The position numbers and the translations under genes were made by a program. 64,000 bases of DNA from Stercorarius parasiticus. Taxonomy: Eukaryota; Chordata; Aves; Charadriiformes; Stercorariidae. The notes beneath the pieces are model-generated. The model was not told where the DNA came from. It made no database searches and saw only the letters and a list, made by a program, of their open reading frames with translations. Where the stretch lies: NCBI GenBank assembly GCA_013396915.1, contig VWZL01005203.1, positions 62,001 through 126,000 on the forward strand, read 5' to 3'. This document shows positions 37,351 to 49,202 of this stretch, in pieces; position 1 is the first letter of the stretch; each line of letters starts with the position of its first letter.

Positions 37351-39869
37351 CTATGAGCAAAACAGTTACCTAGCTGACGGTGAGAGTGCTCGTCCTTCCT
37401 CCTCCATGATGGTGCAGACAACCCCTGTATCACACCAGGAAGCACAGAAGCCTCAGCAGTCCAGCTGCTGTTGGATCTGCTTCAAAAGCTTTTTTGGGGT
37501 AAGCTGATATATTTATACATTCCAGCTTGGAAGTTTGGTCTATACAGTTTCCATGAGTTATTGGATACTGGAGAAACTGCCAGATGATTAATATGCAAGG
37601 ATAATGGCTGCAGGAGACAGCAAGCTGCAGGTGACAATGTCTGCATAATGACCTTTAGCCCTTACTGGCCACCATGTCCTGCCTACATGTTGCCTTCGCT
37701 TTGTCCTAGTGGCACTGTTCCCAGCATACATCAGGCTTAACACGAGCTGTGTGCTAGCCAAAATCTGAGCAGGAGTGAGTGAACAGTCACAGGGATGCAG
37801 GTCTATGGAGTAGTTTTCAATTTTGTTGTGAAAGCTGTATTTTCTTATGGCAAAAAAGATAATGGGCAAGGCAAGAAAATGGCAAAAGATAAGAAATGCA
37901 GCTTTGAAGCCTGCAACAAAATGCTCCTTCTGTTGAAAAGGGCTGTAACTCCCAAGAAGGGATGCAGAAAAGTTTTTACATTTAAAAATAATTTGTGCTG
38001 TGCTACGCTACTAATGTAGACCCACCCTCAAACTCCACACCATTAATTACACCAGCATCCACCTGGAGCAACATAAAGTGCAATCTGCATCTCTCTCATT
38101 TACAGTAAGTTCATTCTTTGTAGCCTTCATAAAGGGTATAATGACCTTATTAGCCAGCCTAGGTGTGGTCAGCTTTGCCAGCATTGGGCTATCAAGGCAC
38201 AGCAGAGATTTTTGCTCAGCTTCTTAGGGTGTGTATACACATACCTGCTCGGGGGTGCAAATACTCCCAGCAATTAGATGCGGTATTTTGTAAGTGGCCC
38301 GTTTCTCTCACAAGGCTGAAGCAGATCATGGGGAAGGACGAGCTGATGCACGCCCTGATGGAGGCAGCAGAACTAAGGACTGAAGACGTGCCTGGGAGTG
38401 CCACTGAGCTGGCAACCTGGGGGCACCTCCAGACCCTCTCATCAAAGCAGAACTGTGGAGCATGAGGGCACAAGGAGAACTGAGCCATCTTCCCAGTTCT
38501 GAAGCTGTAAGAAGACTAAAGAAATACCTGTAAGGGATGTGAATCTTGTGAGAATTTGGGAAATATTTAGGCACACTGGCAATTTTTTAGGCAGCTAGGG
38601 AATTGTTCTCAAGTCGAATGCTATTGTTCAAATCTAAAAATATGCAGAACCTGAAAACAGAGGAAGACGGTTTGGCAGCGCCTTCTCTTTTTCCCTGCAA
38701 CACATGAAACAAGGAGATAAAAAAGAAATCTCCAGCACATCCCTTTATTGTTATATATTTTTCCAATTGCCTGGAAATGAGGGAGAGAAGTGCAAAGAGG
38801 TAGAGCCAACACCATCTCAAGAAACTTCAAAACAATCTTAGCTGCTCATAATTTGATACACTCATACTGTGAAAATGACAGTTTCCAGCTTCTAAGGGAT
38901 TTATAAGTATTTCTAAATTATAAGTTATGCAAGGGCTAATAAACTCTAAGGCATGAAAAAGAGAGGAAAAGGATAAGGTGGGGAAGGAAAAGGATGCATA
39001 AGGGATGGGATGATGACAGACACTTCAGGCACACGTTTCAAGGTTTAGCCAAAATCAGTTGAGTACTGGCAATGTCACTGCATGATTTAAGCAGTGCCTA
39101 TTATAGCCTGGACACAATCCTTCCTTGTTGAACAGCTGGATTTTATATTGTACCAAAATGATCTAATGTAATTAACTAAAGGTATTCTCTAATGTGGTTT
39201 GCTGTAATTCTGGAAGAAAATTCTAGATTAAAATGATCGTCATAGCTTATCTTTTAATTATGGAACTTTGACCTTATGCTCACTGGTATACAAAGGAAGA
39301 GCTCTTGAATCTTTTGCTCTCCTGGGTTCAAACTAAGTGATGCCACCCTTCACAGCTATTTCTTGTAAAATTAGGGTAAGAAAACATTTGTATTTGAAAT
39401 TGGCTCAACTGTTTATTCAAGACTGACCTACTCAAAATGAACAATGTATCTGATCCATAAGTCAAAGGACTTCATAAAGTGTTTCACCTAATGAAAGCAC
39501 AGTCTACTATTTTTAGTAAAGACTTTGTGAAGTAAGCACTTATTCAGAAATACTGGCTTGCTTAGCACTCTGTAGAAGAAAAATGCCCCCAAAAGCCATC
39601 TTCGCTAGAAGCACAATCAAGCATCAAAGGCCGCACAGCTACGTCATTAAAGTGTGTAAATACTGATTATTTAAGACAGTGATTTATAAAAGCATATCTC
39701 CTGCTTACTAAATCAGGTCAATTTCCATCACAAATTAGGTCAAGTAACCACAAAGGCACATGCTTCACTTCCTCTTCAAGCATGCCCTTTGGTGACTTCT
39801 CAGAAAGTTGCAGTTTGCGTACTTTATGGCAATACTTTGAAACAGTCCATTAATGTTCCTTTTATATAC

Positions 39870-40210
39870 ATCACCTTTCTTCTGTTCTGTTTTTTTCCTC
39901 TTTACCCCTGTTATTTCCCCTTTTCTTTTCATTATCTTAAAATAAAATTCCCTTTTTTCATCTTTCATATGTCCAGCTGCTATTTTATATGAAATTTTAA
40001 ATGTTTGAGTTTGGTTTTTTTTTTACAATGATACCTTTTTTCTGTACTTTTTTGAGACAATTTTTTGTTTCTGTCTATTCTTGCTTATTTCTGTTCTGTG
40101 TTTTATTTTTATTCTCTGTTCAAGCTACATACACGTCATTTCTCCACTCATATCCTCAGCTCTTTACTAGTTCAAATACTCCTTTTCCCCTCTTCTTTTT
40201 TACATCAGGT
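39870..40210. repeat. Pyrimidine-rich tract (T/C on plus strand)
   Basis: About 340 bases dominated by T and C on the plus strand, with very few G. It directly abuts the 3' end of the minus-strand CR1 at 40218. Confidence 0.6.
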
Positions 40211-40217
40211 TTGGCTT

Positions 40218-40935
40218 CATAGAATCATAGAATTGTTAGGGTTGGAAGGGACCTTAAAGATCATCTCGTTCCANNNNNNNNNNNNNNNNNNNNNNNNNNN
40301 NNNNNNNNNNNNNNNNNNNNNNNNNNNNNNNNNNNNNNNNNNNNNNNNNNNNNNNNNNNNNNNNNNNNNNNNNNNNNNNNNNNNNNNNNNNNNNNNNNNN
40401 NNNNNNNNNNNNNNNNNNNNNNNNNNNNNNNNNNNNNNNNNNNNNNNNNNNNNNNNNNNNNNNNNNNNNNNNNNNNNNNNNNNNNNNNNNNNNNNNNNNN
40501 NNNNNNNNNNNNNNNNNTGGCTTTCTGGGCTGCTAGTGCACACTGACGGCTCATGTTGAGCCTCTTGTCTACCAGCACCCCCAAGTCCTTTTCTTCAGGG
40601 CTGCTCTCAAGCCAGTCACTGCCCAGCCTATATCGGTGCTTGGGATTGCCCCGACCCAGATGGAGGACCTTGCACTTGGTCTTGTTGAACTTCATGAGGT
40701 TTGCATGGGCCCACCTCTCCAGCCTGTCAAGGTCCCTCTGGATGTCATCTCTTCCAGCATGTCAGCCGCCCCACACAGTTTGGTGTCATCGGCAAACTTG
40801 CTGAGGGTGCACTCTATGCCACTGTCCATGTCGCTGATGAAGATGTTAAACAAGACCGGTCCCAATACTGATCCTTGAGGGACTCCACTTGTCACTGGCC
40901 TTCACTTGGACATGGACCCATTGACAGCCACTTCC
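40218..40935 (-). mobile_element. CR1 LINE, minus strand, split by an assembly gap
   Basis: The 3' end (catagaatcatagaattgtt) is at 40218. An N gap removes 40274-40517, which would hold the rest of the 3'UTR and the ORF2 end. After it, minus-strand reading gives [39 protein letters not shown], and, in another frame, [23 protein letters not shown] and [13 protein letters not shown] frameshift near 40745-40755 separates the two ORF2 parts. The catalytic FADD box is intact, unlike the copy at 31765-32703. The true element length is unknown because gap size may be arbitrary. Confidence 0.93.
40274..40517. other. Assembly gap (244 Ns) inside CR1
   Basis: A run of N. The gap falls in a multicopy repeat, so the sequence here and its length are uncertain. 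Open frames crossing it are artefacts. Confidence 0.99.
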
Positions 40936-42059
40936 CATTCTCCTCTCATTTATTTAATCCATCCCCACTTGTTTCATCATTATGAGAAATTAGGAACTTT
41001 GAAACTATAATACCATAAAATATTCAGTGTTGATAGCTTGTTTACAAAATACATTTGAGAAATACAGTGAGATGATGTCAAATGTTAAATGTCAAATTCC
41101 TGCTTTTGTAGAAAATGCAAAATTATGCAATACAGTGTTTAGGAGACTCTTCTGAGGTTTAGCAACCTACAACTCTGAAGTTTTCAGCCTTACTAAACAC
41201 GCTCCGTTGCTTTGCAGCTGTTAGTGCTAAGCAGACAGAACAAGTCTGTGGAGCAATAGGACCCTCCAGTCTAGGAAGAAAATTGGACATTCCCTGAAAT
41301 TTGCTCTACTCCCCTACAACGAATCTAGACACTACTACTGAGAGAGGGAAACCTGTCTCTCCTTGGCTGTCTGTGCCCATACTGCAGCTGGTAAGCAGGC
41401 GGCAAGAATCAATCTGCACGAGAGCCTAGGGGACTACACCTGGACCAGAGGGAAAGGACGTACTTAATGCATCTCCAAGAAGAGGTTGAATGGGAGGACG
41501 TGCCTGGGGAGTGGGAGAACTGAGGCAGGCTGGTCGTGGACCATAAGACTGAGAAGTGGACTAACTGCTGTTAAAGTTAGGTTAGGAGCAAGTGTTTCAT
41601 ACTCTGGTGAGTAGCTTGAAGGAATAACAGAAAACAGATAAAGCGGGTAGGAAAGAGAACCTGTTAAAGAGAAGAAGTTTTTGAAAGAGGCGGAGATTGT
41701 TTAGACAGAGAGGCTGGTATTAGCCACTGCTGTAGGAAGAAAAAAACAGTGTAGGGAGAGTTTGACAGGAGATGGGTATACAGGGAGTGGGAGATGAAGA
41801 AATGGCTGCAAGAATTAGAGAAGAGGAAACTGGGAACTGGTGAGAATACAGGGAGGGTGTGGTGAAGATGTTGTTTGAAGGAGGAGGTCAGTGGAGAGAC
41901 TACAAATCATAGTCACTGGGGAGGAGCTCGTGGACAGCTGTACTGTGGAAGTCTTCAGAAACAGAAATGGCAGGGAGACTGGAGGCATCTGTTTTGAAGG
42001 AGGAGAAAGGAAAGGAGACTACGACTGGGGTTAGAAGTCAAAGAAAATAGAAACTGTGG
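40936..42059. other. Intergenic; right half purine-rich
   Basis: No gene recognised. From about 41600 to 42059 the plus strand is dominated by A and G (repeated gagaag, gaggag and ggagac words). Confidence 0.6.
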
Positions 42060-42765
42060 CAAGAAACTCCAGGTGCATCTCATAAGACTGAGAAAGCAGG
42101 CAAAAAGGAGGCAGATGAATCTCAATGTAGGTAGATGTAAGGTAATGCATACAGATAAAAATAATCTAGCCCATGCCTACACAATTCTGAACACAGAGAT
42201 GGCACTTATTGCTCAAGAAAGAAATCCTGGACTAATCATTGACAGTTTTCTGAAGGAATCGCCTCAATGTGCAGTAGAAGACTTAGCTAAATGGATTGAA
42301 AATAAAACAGGAAGCATCATTTTTCCAATATATAAAACCTTGGGGCACTTTGGAGAGTATTGTTTGAACAATTGAGTATTGTATGATACCCTTACTTCAA
42401 GATACAGGTGCACTACACAAAATGATTAAGGGGATGATGCAGCTGTCCCACGAAGGGAGACAAAAGACTGCAACTTTTCAGTTTACAGAGAAGGTGGATG
42501 GTGGGGAAGAAGAAAGCTATTGTTGGGGCTTACAAAATTTTGAAGAGAATGAGTAAGATGAATGTAGAACTTCTATTCACCAAATCTTATGGTACTAAGA
42601 TCAGAGGATTGTCATTGCAACTGGCACTTGGCTTAAAAAAAAAGAAAGCACTTTGCACAGCCAGTACTGACCTTCTGGAAATAGTTTCTACAGGTGGTTG
42701 TGGAGGCAGACAGTATCAGCAGGTTCAAAAAGGAATTAGATTAATGGTCTAGATACTCTTGGGGA
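42060..42765 (+). mobile_element. Ancient CR1/L3-like LINE ORF2 remnant
   Basis: The 42073-42375 frame (100 codons) reads as a decayed LINE ORF2 C-terminal region: MNLNVGRCKVMHTDKNN (CR1 '[13 protein letters not shown]'), then PGLIIDSFLKESPQCAVED ('LGVLVD..L..S.QCA'), then GSIIFPIYKTLG ('[13 protein letters not shown]'). Later pieces include 'aagattaaggggatgatgca'-like and 'cagtttacagagaaggtgga'-like blocks, and near 42720 'cagcaggttcaaaaaggaat', which belong to the 3' half of old CR1/L3 elements. Divergence is far higher than in the other CR1 copies, so this is an old insertion, probably shared widely among birds. Confidence 0.65.
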
Positions 42766-43590
42766 AACACATCAGTGTGCCTTCTAATTCCACAGTGGCA
42801 TTGCCCTCTTGCCTGACTGTTACCCCCATGGCTGGTTCTGCCTGCTGGACTCTCTTGTGGGTCAGGATCCCCTCAGATGTGTTGGGGAGGCCTCTCCCAT
42901 CAGAGAGGGCCTGGGCCTGTAATTTATGTTTGCCCCAAAGACGGGATTGCACTGCCTGCCAGGGTCTCAGCCAGTCATCTCAGTTTAGGGGTCCTGGGTG
43001 GCAAGACATGAAGAGGAAAGGTCAAGTGAGGGAGCTGACTGCCCTTGCAAGCAGCTTGCCCTCAGTTTAGGGTGTCCCTTGTAGCCCCCTCCCCAGGGAC
43101 CCTGCTTCCCCACCGCTGTCAGTTTCAGCTGAGTTGGCCTGCTCATGCTGACCTCATTACCTGGACAGTGCCACAGAGTGAGGGGATGCCTGGGTGTGAA
43201 GGACCACTGGCAGTGGTGTATCTGGGGCCTTCTTTTGCCAGTCCTCCATCCTCCATCAAGAGAGAAACCCAGAAGTGCCATGAAGCCCAGCAGAGGAAGG
43301 TGGGCAGCAGTGGTAGCACCCCACCCATGGGCAGGCACGCATTTGCCACAGTGCTCGAATTGGGGTGATCCCAGGAGAGGGGCTACATCCATGTGCTTCT
43401 TCCAAGTGGAAGGCAGGAGGAAGGGAGGAGATGGGTAGGACGAGGGAGAGCAATTGCCAACAGCTCCTGGATGCAAGATTATATGAGAGGAACAGACTGT
43501 AGCTAGTAGCCGGATTTGCATGATGTCCCTTAATAGTATCTCCAACAGCCATTGCCGGAGACGGAGTGCTGGACATTTTTGTATGGTCTA
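42766..43590. other. GC-rich island without a recognised gene
   Basis: About 820 bases visibly richer in G and C than the AT-rich surroundings, and therefore carrying long chance frames on both strands (up to 186 codons on minus, 42985-43545, and 107 on plus). CpG is not notably enriched, so it does not look like a CpG-island promoter. No protein family was recognised in any frame. It begins where the ancient LINE remnant ends. Confidence 0.45.
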
Positions 43591-46500
43591 GCTGGGCACT
43601 CCTTTCATTCTCAGAACATTATAAAAATTAACATCATTGAGACTGCAAAATGAATGATTCAACATTATTTATTGCTTAAAGTTGCTTACACAGTCTTCAT
43701 ATTTTTTTCCTTTTACATGCATTACAATTATTTAGTAACATACCTTTTAGGTATGCGTATGTTCTAGGAAGGTGTGTACCTTCCTACCTTCTAGGAAGTC
43801 TTTGGCTCTATTGGCAAGAAAGAAGGCGCTTTCTTTTAATGGTCATGTAGTCAGGACATTTTTCTCCCTGGTAATTCAGTGAGCATCCCTGTGCCTTATT
43901 TCTTGACTTCCATTCAAGCCCAGCTCAGAAAATATTTGTTCCTACATGGAATTCTTTTTGGTGCTCACCATTTTTTTTTCCCAGCACTGACTTTGCAGTC
44001 AAGCTCTTTTAACATAGCGAGTTCACACTAGATGTGTGCTGAATGCAATTTTTGCTCTTTATAGCTGCTGACAACACTGACAAAGAAAAGAAGGGCACAC
44101 CATAAATCTGCCAGTAAAACTTACATATTTCAGGTATCCTAGCATCAAGAGACTTATTACCAACTAAGCAATAAAAACAAGGAAAGGCCAAGCAAAGGTG
44201 AGGTGCATGAAACTCAGGGACTGCAGGTGGTTTCCATCTCTTCAGAATGGGGGATGCTCGAGAAATATGACTTTAGGAATGAAAAGGAGCATCTGCGCAT
44301 TGGTCACAGCTGCTGGTCCTCACATGGGTCACATTCATACTGTATATGTGGACCCAGAGTTGAGCACAGATGTGAACTAAAATGTATCTATTGTAGACAA
44401 CCAGATTAGCATCTCGTTTGACCCAGACTGCCAAATACTATCAAGTATCTGAAAATGTGGAACAAAAAATATTTATAAAATTAAATCACCTCTTCAATGG
44501 AAAACAAACTTGCAACATCTGCAAGTGCTGGTGCTACTTTTATTCTTTGTGACTATTACAGTTCTTCCTTTATTGAGTGTTACAGGGAGAGGCAGGAAGC
44601 CTGGCAAACCACAGAAGAATAAGCACAGTGTGCTGGTGCCCTTTGAGTAACGTTCCAGTTGCACTCGAAGCTCCTGTAGTGCTGCACTGATTGCGACTAT
44701 GCCCTATATTTGATGTAGCGGACGTTATTGTCTTTGTGTAACTTCACTTGTGGCTGAAAACCTCTTGAATGAGAAATTCAAAGAGTGGTCTGGTGAACTC
44801 CATGTAAAATTACTCTTACGCTTACAGCGAGGATCTGTTTTCCCTGTAGTCTGTTTTTTATTAGGTTTTCAAAAAATATTTATAATCCATAAAACAGTGT
44901 TTTTAGTCTAATCAGTCTCCTTTGAAAATCATCATTACTGAACAAAGCTAGTGACCACTTCAGCATTGCAACAAGTGTAGGTTCCCAAAAGCGCTGTGGG
45001 AGACTCTTGCCTTATGAGGATGAAACAACTGGCTTTTAAGCAACAGGATTGCTGTCTAGCTTACTTCAGTGCAGGCTTTCCTAAGAATGTTTTTCAAGGA
45101 CTGTTTTTCAAGTAGCCATTGCAATGAAAACATATGGAAAACTCCATCAACCTTTCATATGCAACTGATTTGTAATTAGAGCATGTTTTGGCCAGTTTTA
45201 TTTCAAGCTGCTATAGCTGGCTGGCATTAGACTTCAGAAAGGGAATTACAATAGCAAAAATAATTAATAGGTAGTATCATGGATGGGGTTGTTAGAAACT
45301 CTGTAAGTTTCTCAGTGAGCTCTTTTTAATATTGTTAAAATTATCCCTCTGGACAGAGATTTTCTGTGTTCCATAGTCATCTAAATTTGTTTTTAAAAAA
45401 GGAAAGCCACCCACATGCATCCAGAAAATTGTACAATGAGGTTAGAGAAGAAAAACACTGTGTCTATATCCTTTAAAGTCAGGATCAGAAACACAGTCTT
45501 TGTCAGGGACTTGTTGCTTGCATTTCTGTGAAGTGCTATGTGGGTTTCTCTAATGTATAAATCATTGCATGTTTCATCTCACACATGCTCATATTTGCTA
45601 ACAGTTACCATCGAAGGCTTTTGAATATTTTTCTTTTAGGATCTTTTATCTGATTTCTGTCTATGCTCTGGGAGCTTGGTTTCTGTGCCATGAGAGAGGA
45701 AGTGCCACATTATTGCAACATCCTCTTCATAAGTCATTGATGCCAGCCCAGAAAACGTAGAAAATTCTGGGTCCTAATTGCTGTAGATACCAGTGCAAGG
45801 AAGGTGAGGATTCAGCCTGTGACTGCCCTCTCCAAGGCCAGCTGGGGCCACCGGCTATTTTCTCCCACATCTTAGGGTGCCTCTGAAAGCTGTCCTAAAT
45901 TGTAGCTCCTTCAGAGCAGTCCATCAAGGCCACTCTGTTTTGCTTATGCTTTTTCTTTTCTCTTCTCTACTCTGGCTTTCCTAGTGACCGTATCTCTGAG
46001 GTTAACAGCTGGTACATACAGCAAAGGTCATGGGGCGGTCCAGAAGAGGAACGCATCGAGCACAGAATCCCCTGGAGGGGCAGGAGACCTCCTCCGAGTG
46101 GGGCACAGCCTGCTAACCATGCTCCTTCCCCTCCCCGACAGTTGGGTTTGAGCATTGACAAGCAACCTCACCCCGTTGGCATAAAAGTATGTGTCAGATT
46201 TGTAACGTTTTTCAGTAAACTGAAACATGTCCTTGAAAACTTGCTCTTGAAGAAAGCAAAACAAGCTTTGAGAAGTTTCTGCTAAGTGAAACAACAAGGG
46301 AAAATACCTGTTTTGTAACTTGTTAGACCTGAACACTTAACTTTCTAAAAATGGAGACAAGGTCTGTTCTACAATGAGAACTGTCGGAGACAGCTTATCT
46401 AAAGTACAGATTTGGCTTCTTTCCTTTAGCTCTGTCCTTTCCCTTGTATCCTTTGCCTTATTTGCTACTTCTCACAAGTGTGTCGTCATTCTGAAACTGT

Positions 46501-46833
46501 TCCCTGCAACGCTGCTGATCAGCACAGCACAAACATTGCACAAATGAAGGGCGGGGAAATAAAGAGAGTGCATACTGTTGAATCATATGAGCAAAAATTA
46601 TTGTTTCCAACTTGCCTGCATGCAATGTAAATTTCCACCCTCGGTATGTCCTGTTTAAGGAAAAAAAACAACCGTCCCATAGTGCTATGGTCTGGCTCCT
46701 CTTCCCTCCTTCAGGCTTCTGCTGAAGAGCAAGAAACTGAAATTAGGAGGATGTGAATCTTGCTCATCACCTGGAGGCATAAGGGAGACTGAGAGAGTTC
46801 AGAGCTCAGAACTGCTTCTCCCATTTGCTCCAG

Positions 46834-46940
46834 GGATGGAAAAGATGCTGCGTCCCATGGTATTACCTTCCTATCTGTCCAAAGAATGGCCAGAGACCCA
46901 GAGAGGCCAGAGGGTGTGTGTGAGGGAACCAGTCATTACA
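46834..46940 (+). other. Exon-like segment, 107 bases
   Basis: Acceptor ctgcttctcccatttgctccag ends at 46833 and donor ACA|GTAAGT follows 46940; both are close to consensus. The segment has ATG at its third base and stays open in that frame across its whole length, but the peptide (MEKMLRPMVLPSYLSKEWPE at the start) is not recognised. It might be a 5' non-coding exon of a downstream gene, or chance. Confidence 0.2.
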
Positions 46941-47969
46941 GTAAGTTGCACTTTTTCATACATCCCAAACAAGTATTTAAAAAGCACAGCTGCTTTGTCC
47001 ATTTTAATCCACTTTCAAACTCTGTGCTTAGCACTCATGTGAGGTTTATAATACCCGTTTAACAGCTTACACTACCATCAGCTCAAACTACCAGTGTGAA
47101 ACCAGTCCCTAATCCAGATTTTCTGCCTCCTCTTGTATCAGACATTCTGGTCATCCACTTTATTTAAGATAACACCCTCTTAGGCTGTGATTTAGCACCA
47201 GCTTTAGGGAATGCCCCAAAGGAGAAAGGCTTGAAGTGGCTTATGCATTCGGTTCTCTTGTACTCCTAAACCGGTTACATTGCTCAGTTTCACAGGCCCG
47301 GACCTTCCTCATGTCACTGTGGTTGCTTTGAGCTGGAGAAAAATCAAGGCCGCTGTGAGCAATGGTGAATAGGGTGGCTCTGAATTCATTGCAAAAAGAG
47401 TTAAATCATCAAAAGTTGACTTCATAATAGCAGTAAAATATAGCAATTATTGTTGAATGAAAGAAAGCAACTAGTTGACTGGAGGTTATGAGGTTACATC
47501 CTGTCGCAAGCTTTCTTTGGAAAAGGAAAGACAAAAAACCCCCCAAACAAATCCGCACCAATGATGATCTCCTTTAAGTTGCTTTGGATCCTGTAAATAG
47601 GTCAGGCCCCCTCAACCAATATTTGCTTCCACTCAGTCCCCCTGGTTTAAATTTAACAGCTTTAACAGGTTTAAATGTCTACTTCGTGTAGACAAACACA
47701 ATTAACGCCCTGCCCCCCAAATCCAGAGAGTTCAGTTGAAGTGAACAAGAAACGGAATGAGTACCAAAGCTCAGTGACATGTTTCTCACTCTCCAGCTAC
47801 ACTGGCTCGTGAAACAGTGGTTAACCTCTGAGTCAGAGCTGCGGCTTCTGTTTGTTCTGCTCCACTGCCCTGCCACAGCAGCAGAATTGAATGACGGATT
47901 TGAGTTAGGATTCCAGTTCAAACATTTCTCAAAAACTTGTTCTTAAAACTCTTGGTTGCTCTTTTGCAG

Positions 47970-48008
47970 GAAATCATGAGGAAACTCTTCTTGCTATACC
48001 TTGTAATG
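47970..48008 (+). other. Candidate signal-peptide mini-exon
   Basis: Acceptor ggttgctcttttgcag ends at 47969, ATG is at 47976-47978 after 'gaaatc', and a GTAATG donor-like site follows 48008. The frame reads MRKLFLLYLVM, a plausible start of a signal peptide (positive residues, then Leu/Phe/Val). Unspliced, it stays hydrophobic for 13 more residues and then stops. IL-1 receptor genes often place the signal peptide on a short separate exon, so this could be the first coding exon of the next receptor gene (for example IL1R1). No matching second exon lies in the window, and such short patterns arise by chance. Confidence 0.2.
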
Positions 48009-49202
48009 GTAATGATATTTCACTTCACTTTTCTTAATCTTTTTTCTTGATCTGGCCCCAGCAATCTGGCCCATCTTCCTTTCTTCCAGTCCCTTCTCCC
48101 TTTCTCCCTGCTTATACAAGTTCTGTTCTTGCCATTCACTAAGCACCATCTTTTTCAAAAGGCTGTCTCTGTTCATGCAGGTTCTGCTCAAATTTTCCTC
48201 TTCTTTATACAAATCTGGCTGATCTGATGAGCTTCAAAAGTCTAAGACAAAGGTTGAGACAGTAATACTTTCTATGGAATTAAGATTATCAAAACATAAA
48301 CAGATTTATCTTAGAACAGGGAGTCTGGAACAAACTGCACTGTCTCCCTTGGAAGACCATAGAGAGAGTCCTCATTTATTGTTATTGCCATCTTTGCCCT
48401 CCCATATACAAATTTCTCAGTAACATCCTTTAATTTTACATGTATTCCATGCTCTTTTGGGCAAAAGTGTACATCACAGCTGTTTGTCCATTGCTTTGCA
48501 TAATGAGACAAGACATGACTAGGATGCAGTATTATAAAAAATTATGATCATAAATAATACATATTATGGTAAAGCTCTGTTAAAAAGTCAAGGGGCACTA
48601 GAATCAGAAAGCTGTATAATTAAGGGGACTCCAGCACTTGAATTCCTAATTGTTACTTTCTACAGTGTTGACTTCGCAGCAGAAAGGTTTGGGTGCTTCA
48701 GAGGAAGCTGTTTCCTCTGGCAGGATGCTGGAGACTGGCAACAGCCTTCTTACAGTATCACCCTCTATTGTGTCTGACATCTCATGGCAGAAGCCTCAGC
48801 TACAGTGGAGAAAAATCAAATTACTTGAAGGATTTGCAGGCTGGTTGCAAACAATGCTTAGGAAGTGTACCAGCAAAAAGAGTATATTTACAAAACTCTG
48901 AAAGAGAGTTATCAGGAAAGGCCATGAGCACAGCACACTCTTTCAATTAATTTGTCCATCATTCTGTCATTTTGAGTTTACCTAGGAGCATCTGAAGGTA
49001 ATTTGCTTGCTTGTTCTTGTGTGCTCTGGATGATGCCCTCCAACAATGCAAGACACCATGCTTCTCCACAGACTGTGAAGCTGTTTTGGAGGATGGAGCC
49101 ATAAGATGTAGTATTAGATGTATTCAAAGAAATCTTCCAATCTTCTTGCTAGAGAGGTTTTATAGCTGGTTTCATCTCCCTAGTGCAGAATAAGTGCCGC
49201 CT

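Larger units (their letters stand above)
32704..40217. other. Intergenic, no confident gene
   Basis: About 7.5 kb. It holds one 149-codon frame of unknown meaning (36368-36817), a GC-richer block with an odd tandem tract (37260-37350), and a long pyrimidine-rich stretch (39870-40210). No recognised transposon or exon. Confidence 0.55.
43591..49202. other. Intergenic with two exon-like segments
   Basis: AT-rich DNA containing a small hairpin and repeat at 43762-43798, and exon-like segments at 46834-46940 and 47970-48008. No confident gene or transposon. Confidence 0.55.

Noticed and set aside
40065..40695. Frames of 108-164 codons near the gap at 40274
   Set aside because: They are open only because they cross Ns; the real content is a CR1 element on the minus strand.
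42985..43545. 186-codon minus-strand frame
   Set aside because: It lies in a GC-rich block where both strands and several frames are open at once, and it has no recognisable motif, so composition is the simpler explanation. The block itself is kept as a finding.
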